NCBI GenBank assembly: GCA_011049715.1
Contig: DRHF01000200.1
Location: forward strand, 1-33,906
Length of the DNA: 33,906 nt
Source of the DNA: Desulfobacterales bacterium
GTDB lineage: Bacteria > Desulfobacterota > Desulfobacteria > Desulfobacterales > UBA2156
Reading direction: 5' to 3'
A program made the position numbers and the translations under genes. This document shows positions 8,905-17,934 of the stretch, one piece after another. The notes under the pieces were generated by a model. That model had not been told where the DNA came from. It made no database searches and saw only the letters and a program-made list of their open reading frames with translations. Position 1 is the stretch's first letter. The number at the start of each line of letters is the position of its first letter.

Positions 8905-9924
8905 ATGAATGACAAGACAATTTATAGGGTATGTTTGGGCGTCGCTATCCTTTTCGCGGTAATTCTTTTGCCTTTTTTAACGTCTGCAGATGAAGGCCAA
9001 TCGGTTGTCAAATACGAGTCGGGCTTTTACTACACCGTTGAAAAAGGGGATACGCTTTGGGAAATTTCAGATCGGTTTTTTAGATCACCATTGCTCTGGC
9101 CTGATTTGTGGAGTGAAAACAAACAGATCAAAAACCCCCATCGGATCTGGCCGGGCGAACGCATTAGTCTCTTTCATCATATCGGAGAAAAAAGCCTGCC
9201 CACAGAAGAGATGCAGGAAAAAGTAATCCCGAAAAAAGAAGGGGCCTATTATTATTATGCTGGTATTGATGCCGTCGGATTCGTCCGGCAAGTCCCTTTA
9301 AAACCATGGGGCTCCATCTTCAAAGTGGTAGATAATAAAACAATCATCAGCCAAGGGGATCGTGTTTTTATCTGGCAGGCGGAGGATGGTTCCTTGTCGG
9401 TCGGTGAAAAATATACGGTTTTTCGAACCCTGAAACCCTCAAGAGATAAAAAGAAGGGTGGGAATTTCGGGATCCAGCATTACCTGACCGGGATTGTCGA
9501 GGTTATCGAAAGCAATCCCGGTTTTGCCCTGGCCCGGGTGATCCAGTCCTTCAGGGCCATTGAAATCAATGATCTTGTCGCACCTTTTGAAAAACGATCA
9601 TCCAAAATTCCTCTCACTGACAGCATGAAAGGCCTCTATGGAAAGATCATTGTCTCTGAAGAACATGAGGTTGACTTTGGCGACTATAGCATTGCGTTCA
9701 TTGATAAGGGGGATGAAGACGGTGTCAGGCCCGGGCAGCTTTATCATCTCTTCGAACAGGAAACATCGATCGATCCAAAGACAAACCTTGAAGTGTCACT
9801 GACCCCTTTGGATTTTGGATCGATGCTTGTCCTTTTTACCGAAAAAGCAGCCGCTACGGTTTTGATTATTCAGTCAGACAAAAGCGTCTATCCCGGAGCT
9901 AAATTTCGTTCCCCTCTTCAGTAG
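8905..9924 (+). CDS. LysM domain protein, exported
   Basis: 339 residues from the ATG at 8905. That start has GGAG seven bases upstream and gives a clean N-terminal signal segment (hydrophobic residues about 8-26, then TSADEG). The reading frame extends 17 codons further upstream, but those add a charged tail before the signal peptide. A LysM peptidoglycan-binding domain occupies about residues 43-91 (FYYTVEKGDTLWEISDRFF, then a NPHRIWPGERI ending). The remaining C-terminal region is beta-rich and unassigned. The protein probably acts in the periplasm, bound to cell wall; its enzymatic role, if any, is unknown. It is monocistronic, behind groESL. Confidence 0.82.
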   Translation: MNDKTIYRVCLGVAILFAVILLPFLTSADEGQSVVKYESGFYYTVEKGDTLWEISDRFFRSPLLWPDLWSENKQIKNPHRIWPGERISLFHHIGEKSLPTEEMQEKVIPKKEGAYYYYAGIDAVGFVRQVPLKPWGSIFKVVDNKTIISQGDRVFIWQAEDGSLSVGEKYTVFRTLKPSRDKKKGGNFGIQHYLTGIVEVIESNPGFALARVIQSFRAIEINDLVAPFEKRSSKIPLTDSMKGLYGKIIVSEEHEVDFGDYSIAFIDKGDEDGVRPGQLYHLFEQETSIDPKTNLEVSLTPLDFGSMLVLFTEKAAATVLIIQSDKSVYPGAKFRSPLQ

Positions 9925-9961
9925 TTTTCCGGTTTCTAGACCTTTTCTTCTGCTCAAAGAT

Positions 9962-10936
9962 CTACTTTTCGCTTTCCGGTTCCAGCATTTTTTTGATGTT
10001 GGTCTTTAAGTCATCCACTTGGTGGTCAGCCAAATAAAACGGATAATCATTTTCCGAAGAGATTGCCGGGTAGATTTTTTCTTCTTTTCCTTCTTTTGCA
10101 AACAGGGAGAGGGAATAATTTTTTGTTCCCTTTAACTGAATCTCATATATGGGATCTTTAAATTCCGTCTTTTTATTATTAGGGATGAACTTTTCGCATT
10201 TCAGTCTGGATAGCGTCGAAAGAAAACGCTTTAATTTTGACATATCCACTTTCTTACCGTCCGGAGTTTCCCAGATTTTTTCCGCCTTTGTCTCTTGATC
10301 GGACTTGGTATTTGGATCTGTTTTTTCACCTGCCGATTCTTTGAAATCCTTTTGAATCACCACAATAAGGGTTTTGCCTTCTGTGATCTGAATCTCTCTG
10401 ATATCATCCTGATCGAAGGATAAAACCGTCAGATCACGCAAATCATCGATGCTTTGATCAAACCGACGTCTGAATTCGCCCTGGGCCTGATAGACATTCG
10501 GATCGGCTGATAGCTTCACGTGGGTATGCCGATATGTTGTTGCCGCTTTACCGATTTCAAATTCCCGGTCCAGCCGATTTCCGGCCCAGGCCTTAACGAC
10601 GATCTTTTTATCTCCGCTCAAATCATAACGAAAATAATTTTTTGACTCCGATACCAGCGTCGTCAGTATGAGTTTCTCGACGATTTCCAGCATACTTTTC
10701 ACTTTGTTTGAATCGGCCGGGTAGTTGTCCGGTCCAACAAACCAATTATTGTCTTTTTTATTCAACAGTATCAATTTTCCAGACCGGGTAATCTCCAGTT
10801 TGGTAATCTGCTTGCCGTCAACTTGAGGGACATCCGGGAGTTGATAGTGGATTCGGTTGGTATTTCGCAATACCAGATAGAGTACCAGGGCAATCACGAC
10901 AGCGACAAGGATAGGATATTCTTTTTTCAACTTCAT
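9962..10936 (-). CDS. DUF4340 domain protein
   Basis: 324 residues with an N-terminal membrane anchor (about 7-24) and a periplasmic domain of the DUF4340 type (KLEITRSGKLILLNKKDNNWFV, DRLDREFEIGK-like repeats). It is the last gene of a four-gene minus-strand operon with an ATPase, a permease and a GldG-like protein. The spacing to the preceding gene is 12 bp. DUF4340 proteins routinely accompany such transporters, and their biochemical role is not established. It is convergent with the LysM gene. Confidence 0.82.
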   Translation of the reverse strand: MKLKKEYPILVAVVIALVLYLVLRNTNRIHYQLPDVPQVDGKQITKLEITRSGKLILLNKKDNNWFVGPDNYPADSNKVKSMLEIVEKLILTTLVSESKNYFRYDLSGDKKIVVKAWAGNRLDREFEIGKAATTYRHTHVKLSADPNVYQAQGEFRRRFDQSIDDLRDLTVLSFDQDDIREIQITEGKTLIVVIQKDFKESAGEKTDPNTKSDQETKAEKIWETPDGKKVDMSKLKRFLSTLSRLKCEKFIPNNKKTEFKDPIYEIQLKGTKNYSLSLFAKEGKEEKIYPAISSENDYPFYLADHQVDDLKTNIKKMLEPESEK

Positions 10937-10948
10937 GGCGTCCTCTCT

Positions 10949-13150
10949 TTATCTTGATTTTTGAAATATCATTTGAATCTGTTTTTTTCTGGAATGCCGC
11001 CGCAACCACACGAATAAGCCGAAAAGGACCACCAGCACCGGAAGTCCGGCGACATTAAAGGTTTTGGTAAATGCTCTAGCGTAACCCTTGGTTTCATACA
11101 AAGGATTAAAAAGCTGCTCTTTACTCCGCATGGCCGCTATATCCTCCCGATGGTTCAATACATCTAAAATGTTCATGATGAATATGGCATTTGAGCCCTT
11201 CCCCTCCGGGTCGAGAAGACTATCTTTGAGCATCTCCGATGATCCGACCAGAAATATTTTACTTCGCTTCCCTTTTGATAAAAAGCTTCCTACGCCCTCG
11301 ATTTTAGATAAATCGATCAATGGTTTTTTGAGCGGTTTGATTTGTTCGGTATCTTTCTCATCCTCTGTTTCCGAATCCGTATTTTCCGAGGTCTTTTCCG
11401 GAATCGGTTTCCCGGCAAAATAACTCGGAAACTCTCCCTCAAGAAGGTAGGCGAGGGGCATGCTGACCTTTTCATTCTCCGACGCCGGCGGGGTGATAAA
11501 CATGGGGTTGAGCATAATTTCACCACTCATTTCCCACGACTTTGCCGAAGAAGAAAACAGCAAATGCGCTCTGAGCCGGTTATCGTCGATACGCTTTTTA
11601 TTCAGCTCAAGCGGTGATATTTTCAGGGCAACCAGCCCCTTGATCCGTTTCATAAAATCCAGATCTTTGTTGATATTTTTGTTTTTGATAACAGGAGCAA
11701 AATAGATCGGTTGTTCTCCGCCGCCAAATTGGCGGGAGACCCGTTGTCTATAGGAATTTTCGTCCAGCACAAACGACTTTTTCATTCGGATGCCATAATG
11801 GGTTAACAACTTTTCAAGGCCTGTATCGATCGGAATAAAGTTCGGCCCTCGGTTTAATCCCATTGCACGTTGATTTTGCGGCATGACTTCATTGAAAGCA
11901 TCTAAAAATAGGGCCAGTTGCGTACCGCGCATCAATGCCTGATCAATTTGAAAAAGTGCATATTCCGAAAATTTTTCAGTCGGTCTTACAATAACCAGGG
12001 AATTGAGATTGTCGGGGATCGGGCCCTCTTTGAGATTCACATGTTTAAGGGTATAATTTTGGGAAACAAGTGCGACAAAACTCGAAAGCGAATTCTGACT
12101 TTGCCGGCCCATTGGTGAACCACCCGATACAGCCAGTGTACCGTGATCTGCTAAATACCCAATATCTTCGTTAATATTGATAAGTGTTTCCAGATTGTCG
12201 TTTATTGTTTCCTCGATCTTATTGAGGTCCATCAGATCGTACTGTGTACCGAGAATCGGGAGACGGAGAACACGTAAAATCTGTATTTCCAGGACTTTCT
12301 CCTTATGTTCCATCACCAGACCGATAACACCCCTTCCCGCTTGAATCTCACCAGACAAAAGGGAGGGCCACTTGAGGTTCATAATGTTATAACGTTTTTG
12401 CAGGCTTTCCATATCCTTGTCGTTGGAAGGATCCTCATAGATATACTCAAGTTTTCCATAGGACTTGTTGTTCAGAGAAGTTATAATTTCCTCTACTTTC
12501 GTTGGGTATTCAGAGAGTTCCTTCAGCCCCATATATTGGGCAACCTGCTTTAATGAGGAAGAAAGAAAGAGCGTGATCCGAACTTTGTCTTTCAGACTCA
12601 ATAGTGCACTGATCTTGTTGTTCAGCTTCTGAATGGTTGTTGTCAGTTTATATTCAAGGCCATCAGTCGAGGTGATGGTGGGAATCCGCTCGACGATATC
12701 ACCGTGTATCAATACCATCCCCATGTAAGCTCTTTTGAATTTGACCTCATCCTGTTCGACAGCCTGAATCTGAACCGGATAAATGCCATAGCTGTTCGCC
12801 AGTTTTTGATTTGCCATGGCGCCACGTTCGCCGGCCTCCCCTTCGAAACTGACATCATAAAACCGGTAGTTAAAATATCTATTTGCATGGATCGCATATT
12901 CTTCGAGAAGATCGCGTAAATACCGTTCCGTTTGGTTATGCGGTGGCGGGAGGTTCCGGGTAAAAAAGACGTTGATGGTTAAGGGTTCCGAAAGTGTCGA
13001 GACCACCTTTTTACTGGCCTGGGAAAGAGAATATATCTTGTTTGATGTTAGATCGAATCTGAAAAAAAGAGTAACCCCCGTCACATTGACCAATACGATA
13101 ATTATCAGGTAGACAAAAAGTTTAATATGTTTTCCAAATCTGTTTTTCAT
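10949..13150 (-). CDS. GldG-like ABC auxiliary protein
   Basis: About 733 residues from the ATG at 13150. That start is preceded by AAGGAGAGGAAC and gives MKNRFGKHIKL followed at once by a transmembrane helix. The open frame extends 20 codons upstream into the end of the permease gene. A periplasmic GldG/IFT52-like ABC_transp_aux domain follows (LTSNKIYSLSQASKKVV, LSEPLTINVFFTRNLPPP). There is a second transmembrane helix at the very C terminus (PVLVVLFGLFVWLRR). An acidic Glu/Thr/Asp-rich linker precedes the final domain. In Bacteroidetes GldG serves gliding; here it more likely belongs to an export or envelope ABC system of unknown cargo. Confidence 0.82.
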   Translation of the reverse strand: MKNRFGKHIKLFVYLIIIVLVNVTGVTLFFRFDLTSNKIYSLSQASKKVVSTLSEPLTINVFFTRNLPPPHNQTERYLRDLLEEYAIHANRYFNYRFYDVSFEGEAGERGAMANQKLANSYGIYPVQIQAVEQDEVKFKRAYMGMVLIHGDIVERIPTITSTDGLEYKLTTTIQKLNNKISALLSLKDKVRITLFLSSSLKQVAQYMGLKELSEYPTKVEEIITSLNNKSYGKLEYIYEDPSNDKDMESLQKRYNIMNLKWPSLLSGEIQAGRGVIGLVMEHKEKVLEIQILRVLRLPILGTQYDLMDLNKIEETINDNLETLININEDIGYLADHGTLAVSGGSPMGRQSQNSLSSFVALVSQNYTLKHVNLKEGPIPDNLNSLVIVRPTEKFSEYALFQIDQALMRGTQLALFLDAFNEVMPQNQRAMGLNRGPNFIPIDTGLEKLLTHYGIRMKKSFVLDENSYRQRVSRQFGGGEQPIYFAPVIKNKNINKDLDFMKRIKGLVALKISPLELNKKRIDDNRLRAHLLFSSSAKSWEMSGEIMLNPMFITPPASENEKVSMPLAYLLEGEFPSYFAGKPIPEKTSENTDSETEDEKDTEQIKPLKKPLIDLSKIEGVGSFLSKGKRSKIFLVGSSEMLKDSLLDPEGKGSNAIFIMNILDVLNHREDIAAMRSKEQLFNPLYETKGYARAFTKTFNVAGLPVLVVLFGLFVWLRRHSRKKQIQMIFQKSR

Positions 13151-13166
13151 GTCCTTGTTCCTCTCC

Positions 13167-13871
13167 TTATTCCTTCTTCCCCATGGCCAGGTGTGCCGCG
13201 TATAACCCAATAAAAATAATACTCAGGAAATAGACAATGTCCCGTGAGTCGACCACCCCTTTTGAAATGGTCTGAAAATGTTGATCGATTCCCAGATATC
13301 CTATCACACCCAGTAAAACCCTGGGAAAGAAAAAGAGCATCTTATCGATCACTGTCAGGGAAAAGCAGATCGTCATCCCGACAATGAAGGCGATGATCTG
13401 ATTTCGGGTTAAAGCCGAGGCGAACAATCCGATGGCGGAAAATGCGGCGCCGAGAAATACTGCGCCGACATACCCCCCGAAAACCGGCCCCCAGTCGAGT
13501 TCCCCGAAAAAGGCCACAAAAATAGGATAGAAAAGTGTCGGCAAAAGCATGGCGATTACAAATGCAACGCTGGCCAGAAATTTTCCGATCACTATATCCT
13601 GCAGTGTTACCGGCAGGGTGAAAAGGGTTTCATAAGATCCCACATTCAATTCTTCGGCAAAGAGTCTCATGGTAACCGCAGGGATGACAAATGAAAAGGT
13701 GATCGGCAAAAGATTAAAGAAGCTTCTTAAATCGGCCTGATTAAAGAGAAAGAAGGTCGAAAAGAAAAACCAGCCGGTCACCAGAAGAAAAACCGATATG
13801 ACAATATAGGCAATGGGGGAGATAAAATAATCTTTTAATTCTTTGCTGAATATATGTACAATTTGGCGCAT
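13167..13871 (-). CDS. ABC-2 type transporter permease (GldF-like)
   Basis: 234 residues with about six transmembrane helices. The N-terminal FSKELKDYFISPIAYIV and the following NLLPITFSFVIPAVTMRLFAEE are characteristic of GldF-type ABC-2 permeases. It starts one base after the stop of the ATPase gene and is followed after 16 bp by the GldG-like gene, so the set is a tight operon. Transported substrate unknown. Confidence 0.86.
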   Translation of the reverse strand: MRQIVHIFSKELKDYFISPIAYIVISVFLLVTGWFFFSTFFLFNQADLRSFFNLLPITFSFVIPAVTMRLFAEELNVGSYETLFTLPVTLQDIVIGKFLASVAFVIAMLLPTLFYPIFVAFFGELDWGPVFGGYVGAVFLGAAFSAIGLFASALTRNQIIAFIVGMTICFSLTVIDKMLFFFPRVLLGVIGYLGIDQHFQTISKGVVDSRDIVYFLSIIFIGLYAAHLAMGKKE

Positions 13872-13872
13872 G

Positions 13873-14811
13873 TCAGTTCTCCTTGGTCAATTCGCGGAAG
13901 ATGGTTTCAAGATTTTGGGTTTCCTTATAAAATTCCATCAGAATCCAGTCGGATTTCTTGATCGTTTGATAAATATTTTCCCTGATATCCATGTTCGCCT
14001 TGCAGGTTAGACGTAACTTGAGCATATCGTCTTCTGTTTCGTCCAGATGTTTTATGGCCGTAATGCCGTCAATTTCAGTCAACTCCTTTTCAACCTCGGG
14101 AAACGCTGCTTTTAAAAGAGAAAGATAGATGAAATGATCCCGGCCGGCCCATTTTATAAGGTTTTCCGTATAGTCGTCTGCAACAATTTTTCCCCTGTTG
14201 ATAATCACCACGCGGTCACAAGTCACCTCAGCCTCACTGAGGATATGGGTGGAAAGAATGACGGTTTTCTCTTTTCCGATTTCCCGGATGATCGTCCGAA
14301 TTTCAGCAATCTGGTTCGGATCAAGTCCTGAGGTCGGTTCATCGAGTATAAGAATTTCAGGATCGTTCATCATGGCATGGGCTAAACCCACCCGTTGCTT
14401 TAAACCCCGTGAGAGTTCATCAATCGGTTGGTGCATAATTTCGTTCAATCCACACAGATCAGCCAAATGCCGGATTCGAGTCAATCTTTCATCCCGTGTC
14501 AATCCCCTGATCTTGGCAACATAGTCGAGATAATCGTAGATCAGCATGTTGCGATAGAGGGGTGCGGATTCAGGCAGATACCCCATCAGGTTTTTGACCG
14601 CCAGCAAATTTTCGCTGATGGAATAATTTTTTACACGGATGGTACCCGATGAGGGAAGAAAGTAACCGGTCAACATTCGAAGGGTTGTGGTCTTTCCTGC
14701 ACCGTTGGGGCCCAACAGCCCTAAAATTTCGCCCTTTTTAACATCGAAGCTGATCTGATCCACAGCACAGAAGTCATGGTAGTATTTTGTCAAATTTTCA
14801 ACTTGGATCAT
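13873..14811 (-). CDS. ABC transporter ATP-binding protein (GldA-like)
   Basis: 312 residues. Walker A GPNGAGKT (34-41), signature LSRGLKQRV and Walker B ILILDEPTSGLDP are present, as is the H-loop in LSTHILSEAE. The C-terminal extension of roughly 80 residues is usual for ABC-2 exporter ATPases. It is the first gene of the four-gene operon, with AAGGAG seven bases before the ATG. Together with the permease it should form an exporter or membrane-remodelling complex. Confidence 0.9.
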   Translation of the reverse strand: MIQVENLTKYYHDFCAVDQISFDVKKGEILGLLGPNGAGKTTTLRMLTGYFLPSSGTIRVKNYSISENLLAVKNLMGYLPESAPLYRNMLIYDYLDYVAKIRGLTRDERLTRIRHLADLCGLNEIMHQPIDELSRGLKQRVGLAHAMMNDPEILILDEPTSGLDPNQIAEIRTIIREIGKEKTVILSTHILSEAEVTCDRVVIINRGKIVADDYTENLIKWAGRDHFIYLSLLKAAFPEVEKELTEIDGITAIKHLDETEDDMLKLRLTCKANMDIRENIYQTIKKSDWILMEFYKETQNLETIFRELTKEN

Positions 14812-15086
14812 AAATTTTCTCCTTGTTTACCAAAAAAATATGGCAAAAATTATTTTCGTTTGACCTGAATACAAAAAATCTTCGTTAACAAAGATTACAA
14901 TCGCATCCGGAAGTCTCGAAACTTTCACGCCCGCAGCCCAAACCGTAGAAAAAAAATTTTTGCCTTCAACCCCGGCACTATCCGGTGACCCGGGAAAAAC
15001 GTCTTTTACGATCTGCAAAGCCGCCCCTTTATCATCTGCTTGAGCTGCGGGTCAGGTTTGCCCGAGTCAGGGGCCATAATCAAAAA

Positions 15087-15175
15087 CTCAAGTTTTGCTT
15101 CCCGATCCATCCGAGTATCGCCTTCGGCGTGGGGTGAAGGTGAGTCAGCGTAAAATTTGGGTTGTGAAACTTGAG
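15087..15175. repeat. second CTCAAGTTT-ended MITE-like element, opposite orientation
   Basis: 89 bp bounded by CTCAAGTTTTGC (15087-15098) and the reverse complement of CTCAAGTTTCAC (15164-15175). These are the same two end variants as in the element at 2965-3081, but swapped left to right, so this copy is inverted relative to it. The internal sequence is different and shorter. No clean target duplication is visible. Confidence 0.6.
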
Positions 15176-15362
15176 CGAAAATATTTAGTCTAAACAGATT
15201 GTATTAACGTCTTTAGATAAAAATCGTTTGTTGCGTCTAAAATTTGCATGTTATAATTATTTCTTTTTGGATCAAAACCCGGACAACAATTTTTTCGATA
15301 TTTCATTACCATAAATTAAAATAGTTTTAAATTCAAACTTGAAAATAATTAATTACCCCGGG

Positions 15363-15438
15363 TTTGCACCCCGATCAATCGGAACATCGCCTTCGGAAGG
15401 GAGCAGCCCTCCGGTCGATTGGGGGGACAACACTTAAG
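15363..15438. repeat. related hairpin repeat
   Basis: The 34 bases from TTTGCACCCCGATC to ATCGCCTTCGG match the left part of the 15087 element at 27 positions. Arms near 15368-15382 and 15410-15424 form a long imperfect stem. The right end (ACAACACTTAAG) resembles a decayed terminal repeat. Probably an eroded member of the same family. Confidence 0.5.
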
Positions 15439-15672
15439 TGAATTGTGGTCACAACCGTATTCGAAAGATAATCCTGTTATGATAAAGATCGGATGACCAA
15501 AATCAAAACAAAAATCAATGCGTTATATGAGCGGACCCAGGAAATTCTTGATATGCGAAAATAAACTGATAATGTACAGTAGCTTCAGTATGATATAATG
15601 TTTCTTTATTTTGTTAACGCTAATTTCGGGTATCATTTTCAATTCTCAAGTTCATAAAAAAAGAGGTCTTTT

Positions 15673-16323
15673 ATGAAATGTTCAATATACTTAAAATTGA
15701 TCCTGTTATTTTTGATATTACCCATCTCCACCTCGACTGTTTATGGCAACCCCTCTGACACGGAATCGCTCAAAACCTCGTTTGAAGAATTAAAAAACGA
15801 TCTTGAGGGCATCTCCAAAAAAACACTCGACCTACTGAGACAAAGAGAGACTGAATTTCACAATAAGCTGGAAATCTGGCGTAATGAGCTAAATGAGAAA
15901 ATGGATGAGCTGGAGTCCAAGCTTGGAAAACTGACTGGCGAATCCAAAGAACAGATACATCTGTTGAACGAAAAACTGAAAGCAAAAAATCATGACATGA
16001 CTGATAAGGCAAAGGAAATTATCGAAAAAGCTAAAAAAGAATTTTTATCACAACTGGACAAAACCATATCCAACCTCGATAAACAAATCGAGGACCTGCG
16101 GAAACAATCCGAAACCATGGGCGAGCATGCCAGGGAAGAACTTTCCCGCCAGCTTAAAGTATTGAAAGAAAAGCACGAGGAGGTAATAAAAAAACTGGAG
16201 GATCTGAGGTCCATGGAAATAAAGTCCTGGAAGGAAATCAAGGAGCTGATGTTCAATATCTGGCAAGATCTGAAAAAAACCTATGAACAGGAGATAGATG
16301 GGTCTCAATTGCAGAAAACATAG
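15673..16323 (+). CDS. exported coiled-coil protein, unknown
   Basis: 216 residues. A signal peptide covers about residues 1-25 (hydrophobic LILLFLILPIST, then TVYG). The rest is almost entirely charged, heptad-like helix (repeated KLGKLTGESKEQ, NLDKQIEDLRKQ patterns), with no cysteine after the signal. AGAGG precedes the ATG. It resembles periplasmic coiled-coil proteins in composition only, and similarity searches would be dominated by low complexity. Monocistronic between a repeat-rich gap and a kinase gene. Confidence 0.72.
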   Translation: MKCSIYLKLILLFLILPISTSTVYGNPSDTESLKTSFEELKNDLEGISKKTLDLLRQRETEFHNKLEIWRNELNEKMDELESKLGKLTGESKEQIHLLNEKLKAKNHDMTDKAKEIIEKAKKEFLSQLDKTISNLDKQIEDLRKQSETMGEHAREELSRQLKVLKEKHEEVIKKLEDLRSMEIKSWKEIKELMFNIWQDLKKTYEQEIDGSQLQKT

Positions 16324-16558
16324 AGGCTTATGTAAGCCGGCTGTTATCACGTCATGGCGCGTGTTTTGTGGGATGCCCCGGGAAGGTGCAATCAGATCAT
16401 AAGACCGGATTACCTAATTGAAGCAGAGGCATAGGCCAAGGCCCCACGATATATTCGATTATACAACCGGAGAGCCTGGGTGCGTAACAAAAGGCGTATG
16501 CCCGGTTTGGACAAAGAAGATGCTTCTTGGGCTTGAAAGCCAAAGAGAAAATATTTTT

Positions 16559-17806
16559 ATGCAAAAAACAAATAATAAAAGTGGGAAAGAAATCGCCGCT
16601 GATGAAAAACAAGCGATGGTAGCTGTTGCGGGCCATATTTGTCTGGATATCATTCCTTCATTTGGGTCAGAAGAACGAAACTTTGGGGATTTATTTACGC
16701 CTGGCAGGCTGGTGGAGGTTGGACCTGCGGTGGTGTCAACAGGCGGTGCCGTAAGCAATACGGGCCTCGCCCTTCACCGCCTGGGCGTGCCGACCGTTAT
16801 GATTGGAAAAGTTGGACGAGATTTTTTGGGAGATATGGTTTTGAACGTGTTAAGGAGCCATGGCCCAGGCCTTGCCAAGGGAATGATTGTTGATGATAGC
16901 AGCAGTACCTCTTACACCATTGTGATCAGTCCGCCAAAAAAAGATCGAATGTTTTTTCACTGTTCGGGAGCCAATGATGTATTTGGCAACGCAGATATAG
17001 ATGACCGGCATTTGGGTGGGATTCGTCTCTTTCATTTTGGATATCCTCCCCTTATGCGTAAGATGTATCGTCGCGGGGGGGAGGAGCTCAAGGATCTGTT
17101 TCAACGCATTCGAGAAAAAAGAATAACTACTTCTCTCGACATGGCCAAACCGGATCCCACATCCGAAGCCGGGCGTAAGGACTGGAATCGGATTTTAGAA
17201 CGTGTACTGCCATATGTAGATATTTTTCTGCCAAGTTTAGAAGAAATTCTCTATATGATAGACCGCAAGATCCTTAAATCGTTTAACAATACTCCTAGCG
17301 ACGAGGGATTTATGACACGGATCGATACCGGTTTATTGGACAATTTAGCCGACAGGTTGATCAATATGGGGACTTTGGTTGTGGTTGTTAAATTGGGCAA
17401 CCAGGGACTCTATTTGAGGTCCGGGGCCAATGCTGACCGACTGAGTTATGCCGGAGGGACAAATCTTAACATCACAGAGTGGACCAACAGGCAATTACTT
17501 GCACCCTGCTTTCACACTCATGTGGCCGGGACCACCGGAGCGGGGGACTGCACCATTGCAGGTCTTCTGGCCGGTCTGCTAACCGGAATCAGCCCTATTG
17601 CTGCCATAACAGCAGCGGTTGGCGTGGGTGCCTGCAGCACTGAAACTTCAGATGCAACGAGTGGGATACCTTCTTTGAAAGCAGTGTTTAATCGAGTTCA
17701 ATCCGGGTGGCAACGCCATAACACAAGCATCCCCAAACCTGGCTGGCAATGGGACAAAGACGATGCCGTGTGGAAAGGTCCTCTGGATCGATCTGGAACC
17801 GACTAA
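16559..17806 (+). CDS. PfkB-family carbohydrate kinase
   Basis: About 415 residues from the ATG at 16559. The frame extends 47 codons upstream, but those lack family similarity. PfkB features are an N-terminal substrate lobe (VAVAGHICLDIIP, then STGGAVSNTGLALHRLG) and the C-terminal anion-hole/catalytic motif GTTGAGDCTIAGLLAG with the catalytic Asp near residue 330. It should phosphorylate a sugar or nucleoside using ATP. At about 415 residues it is longer than the usual 300-340, with a C-terminal extension ending WQWDKDDAVWKG. It lies convergent to the long catabolic operon and beside it, so it may act on the same substrate, but this is inference. Confidence 0.82.
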   Translation: MQKTNNKSGKEIAADEKQAMVAVAGHICLDIIPSFGSEERNFGDLFTPGRLVEVGPAVVSTGGAVSNTGLALHRLGVPTVMIGKVGRDFLGDMVLNVLRSHGPGLAKGMIVDDSSSTSYTIVISPPKKDRMFFHCSGANDVFGNADIDDRHLGGIRLFHFGYPPLMRKMYRRGGEELKDLFQRIREKRITTSLDMAKPDPTSEAGRKDWNRILERVLPYVDIFLPSLEEILYMIDRKILKSFNNTPSDEGFMTRIDTGLLDNLADRLINMGTLVVVVKLGNQGLYLRSGANADRLSYAGGTNLNITEWTNRQLLAPCFHTHVAGTTGAGDCTIAGLLAGLLTGISPIAAITAAVGVGACSTETSDATSGIPSLKAVFNRVQSGWQRHNTSIPKPGWQWDKDDAVWKGPLDRSGTD

Positions 17807-17901
17807 ATTCGGCGCTGCCGACTGCACCTAACCACTGTGTCAGCACGGAAATCAAACCGAGGCGCTTGTAAGAAACAACTCGGAGAACGCCGAACAGGTC
17901 A

Positions 17902-17934
17902 AAAAGGGCCATTTATGGATGGACACTAGCTATG
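17902..17934. repeat. 33-bp direct repeat, copy 1
   Basis: This copy begins AAAAGGGCCATTTATGG and ends with CACTAGCTATG. It matches copy 2 at 21776-21808 at 32 of 33 positions (G at 17929, T at 21803). It covers the last codons of the HAD gene. The two copies enclose exactly the five-gene methyltransferase block. Confidence 0.85.

Larger units (their letters stand above)
14812..15672. other. 860-bp intergenic region rich in short repeats
   Basis: No convincing protein gene lies here. A 63-codon minus-strand frame (14827-15018, TTG start) has no ribosome-binding site and no recognisable domain. The region holds one complete CTCAAGTTT-ended element (15087-15175) and a related hairpin element (15363-15438). 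The stretch 15176-15356 is AT-rich and featureless. A 23-codon frame (15493-15564, MTKIKTKINALYERTQEIL...) could be a gene remnant. Confidence 0.5.

Noticed and set aside
14827..15018. 63-codon minus-strand frame upstream of the GldA-like ATPase
   Set aside because: The start is TTG with no ribosome-binding site, no family is recognisable, and the frame ends 15 bp before the ATPase start. It could be a remnant, but I cannot support it as a gene.
15387..15415. Possible SRP RNA: GGAAGG.AGCAGCC near 15394 resembles the conserved SRP domain IV word
   Set aside because: The flanking arms pair with each other as a simple hairpin repeat, and the rest of the SRP RNA is absent.
15493..15564. 23-codon frame MTKIKTKINALYERTQEIL...
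   Set aside because: A plausible start but too short, no clear ribosome-binding site and no conserved family. It may be the remains of a gene.
16418..16558. Upstream extension of the PfkB kinase by 47 codons
   Set aside because: The extension has no family similarity, and the kinase fold starts shortly after ATG 16559.
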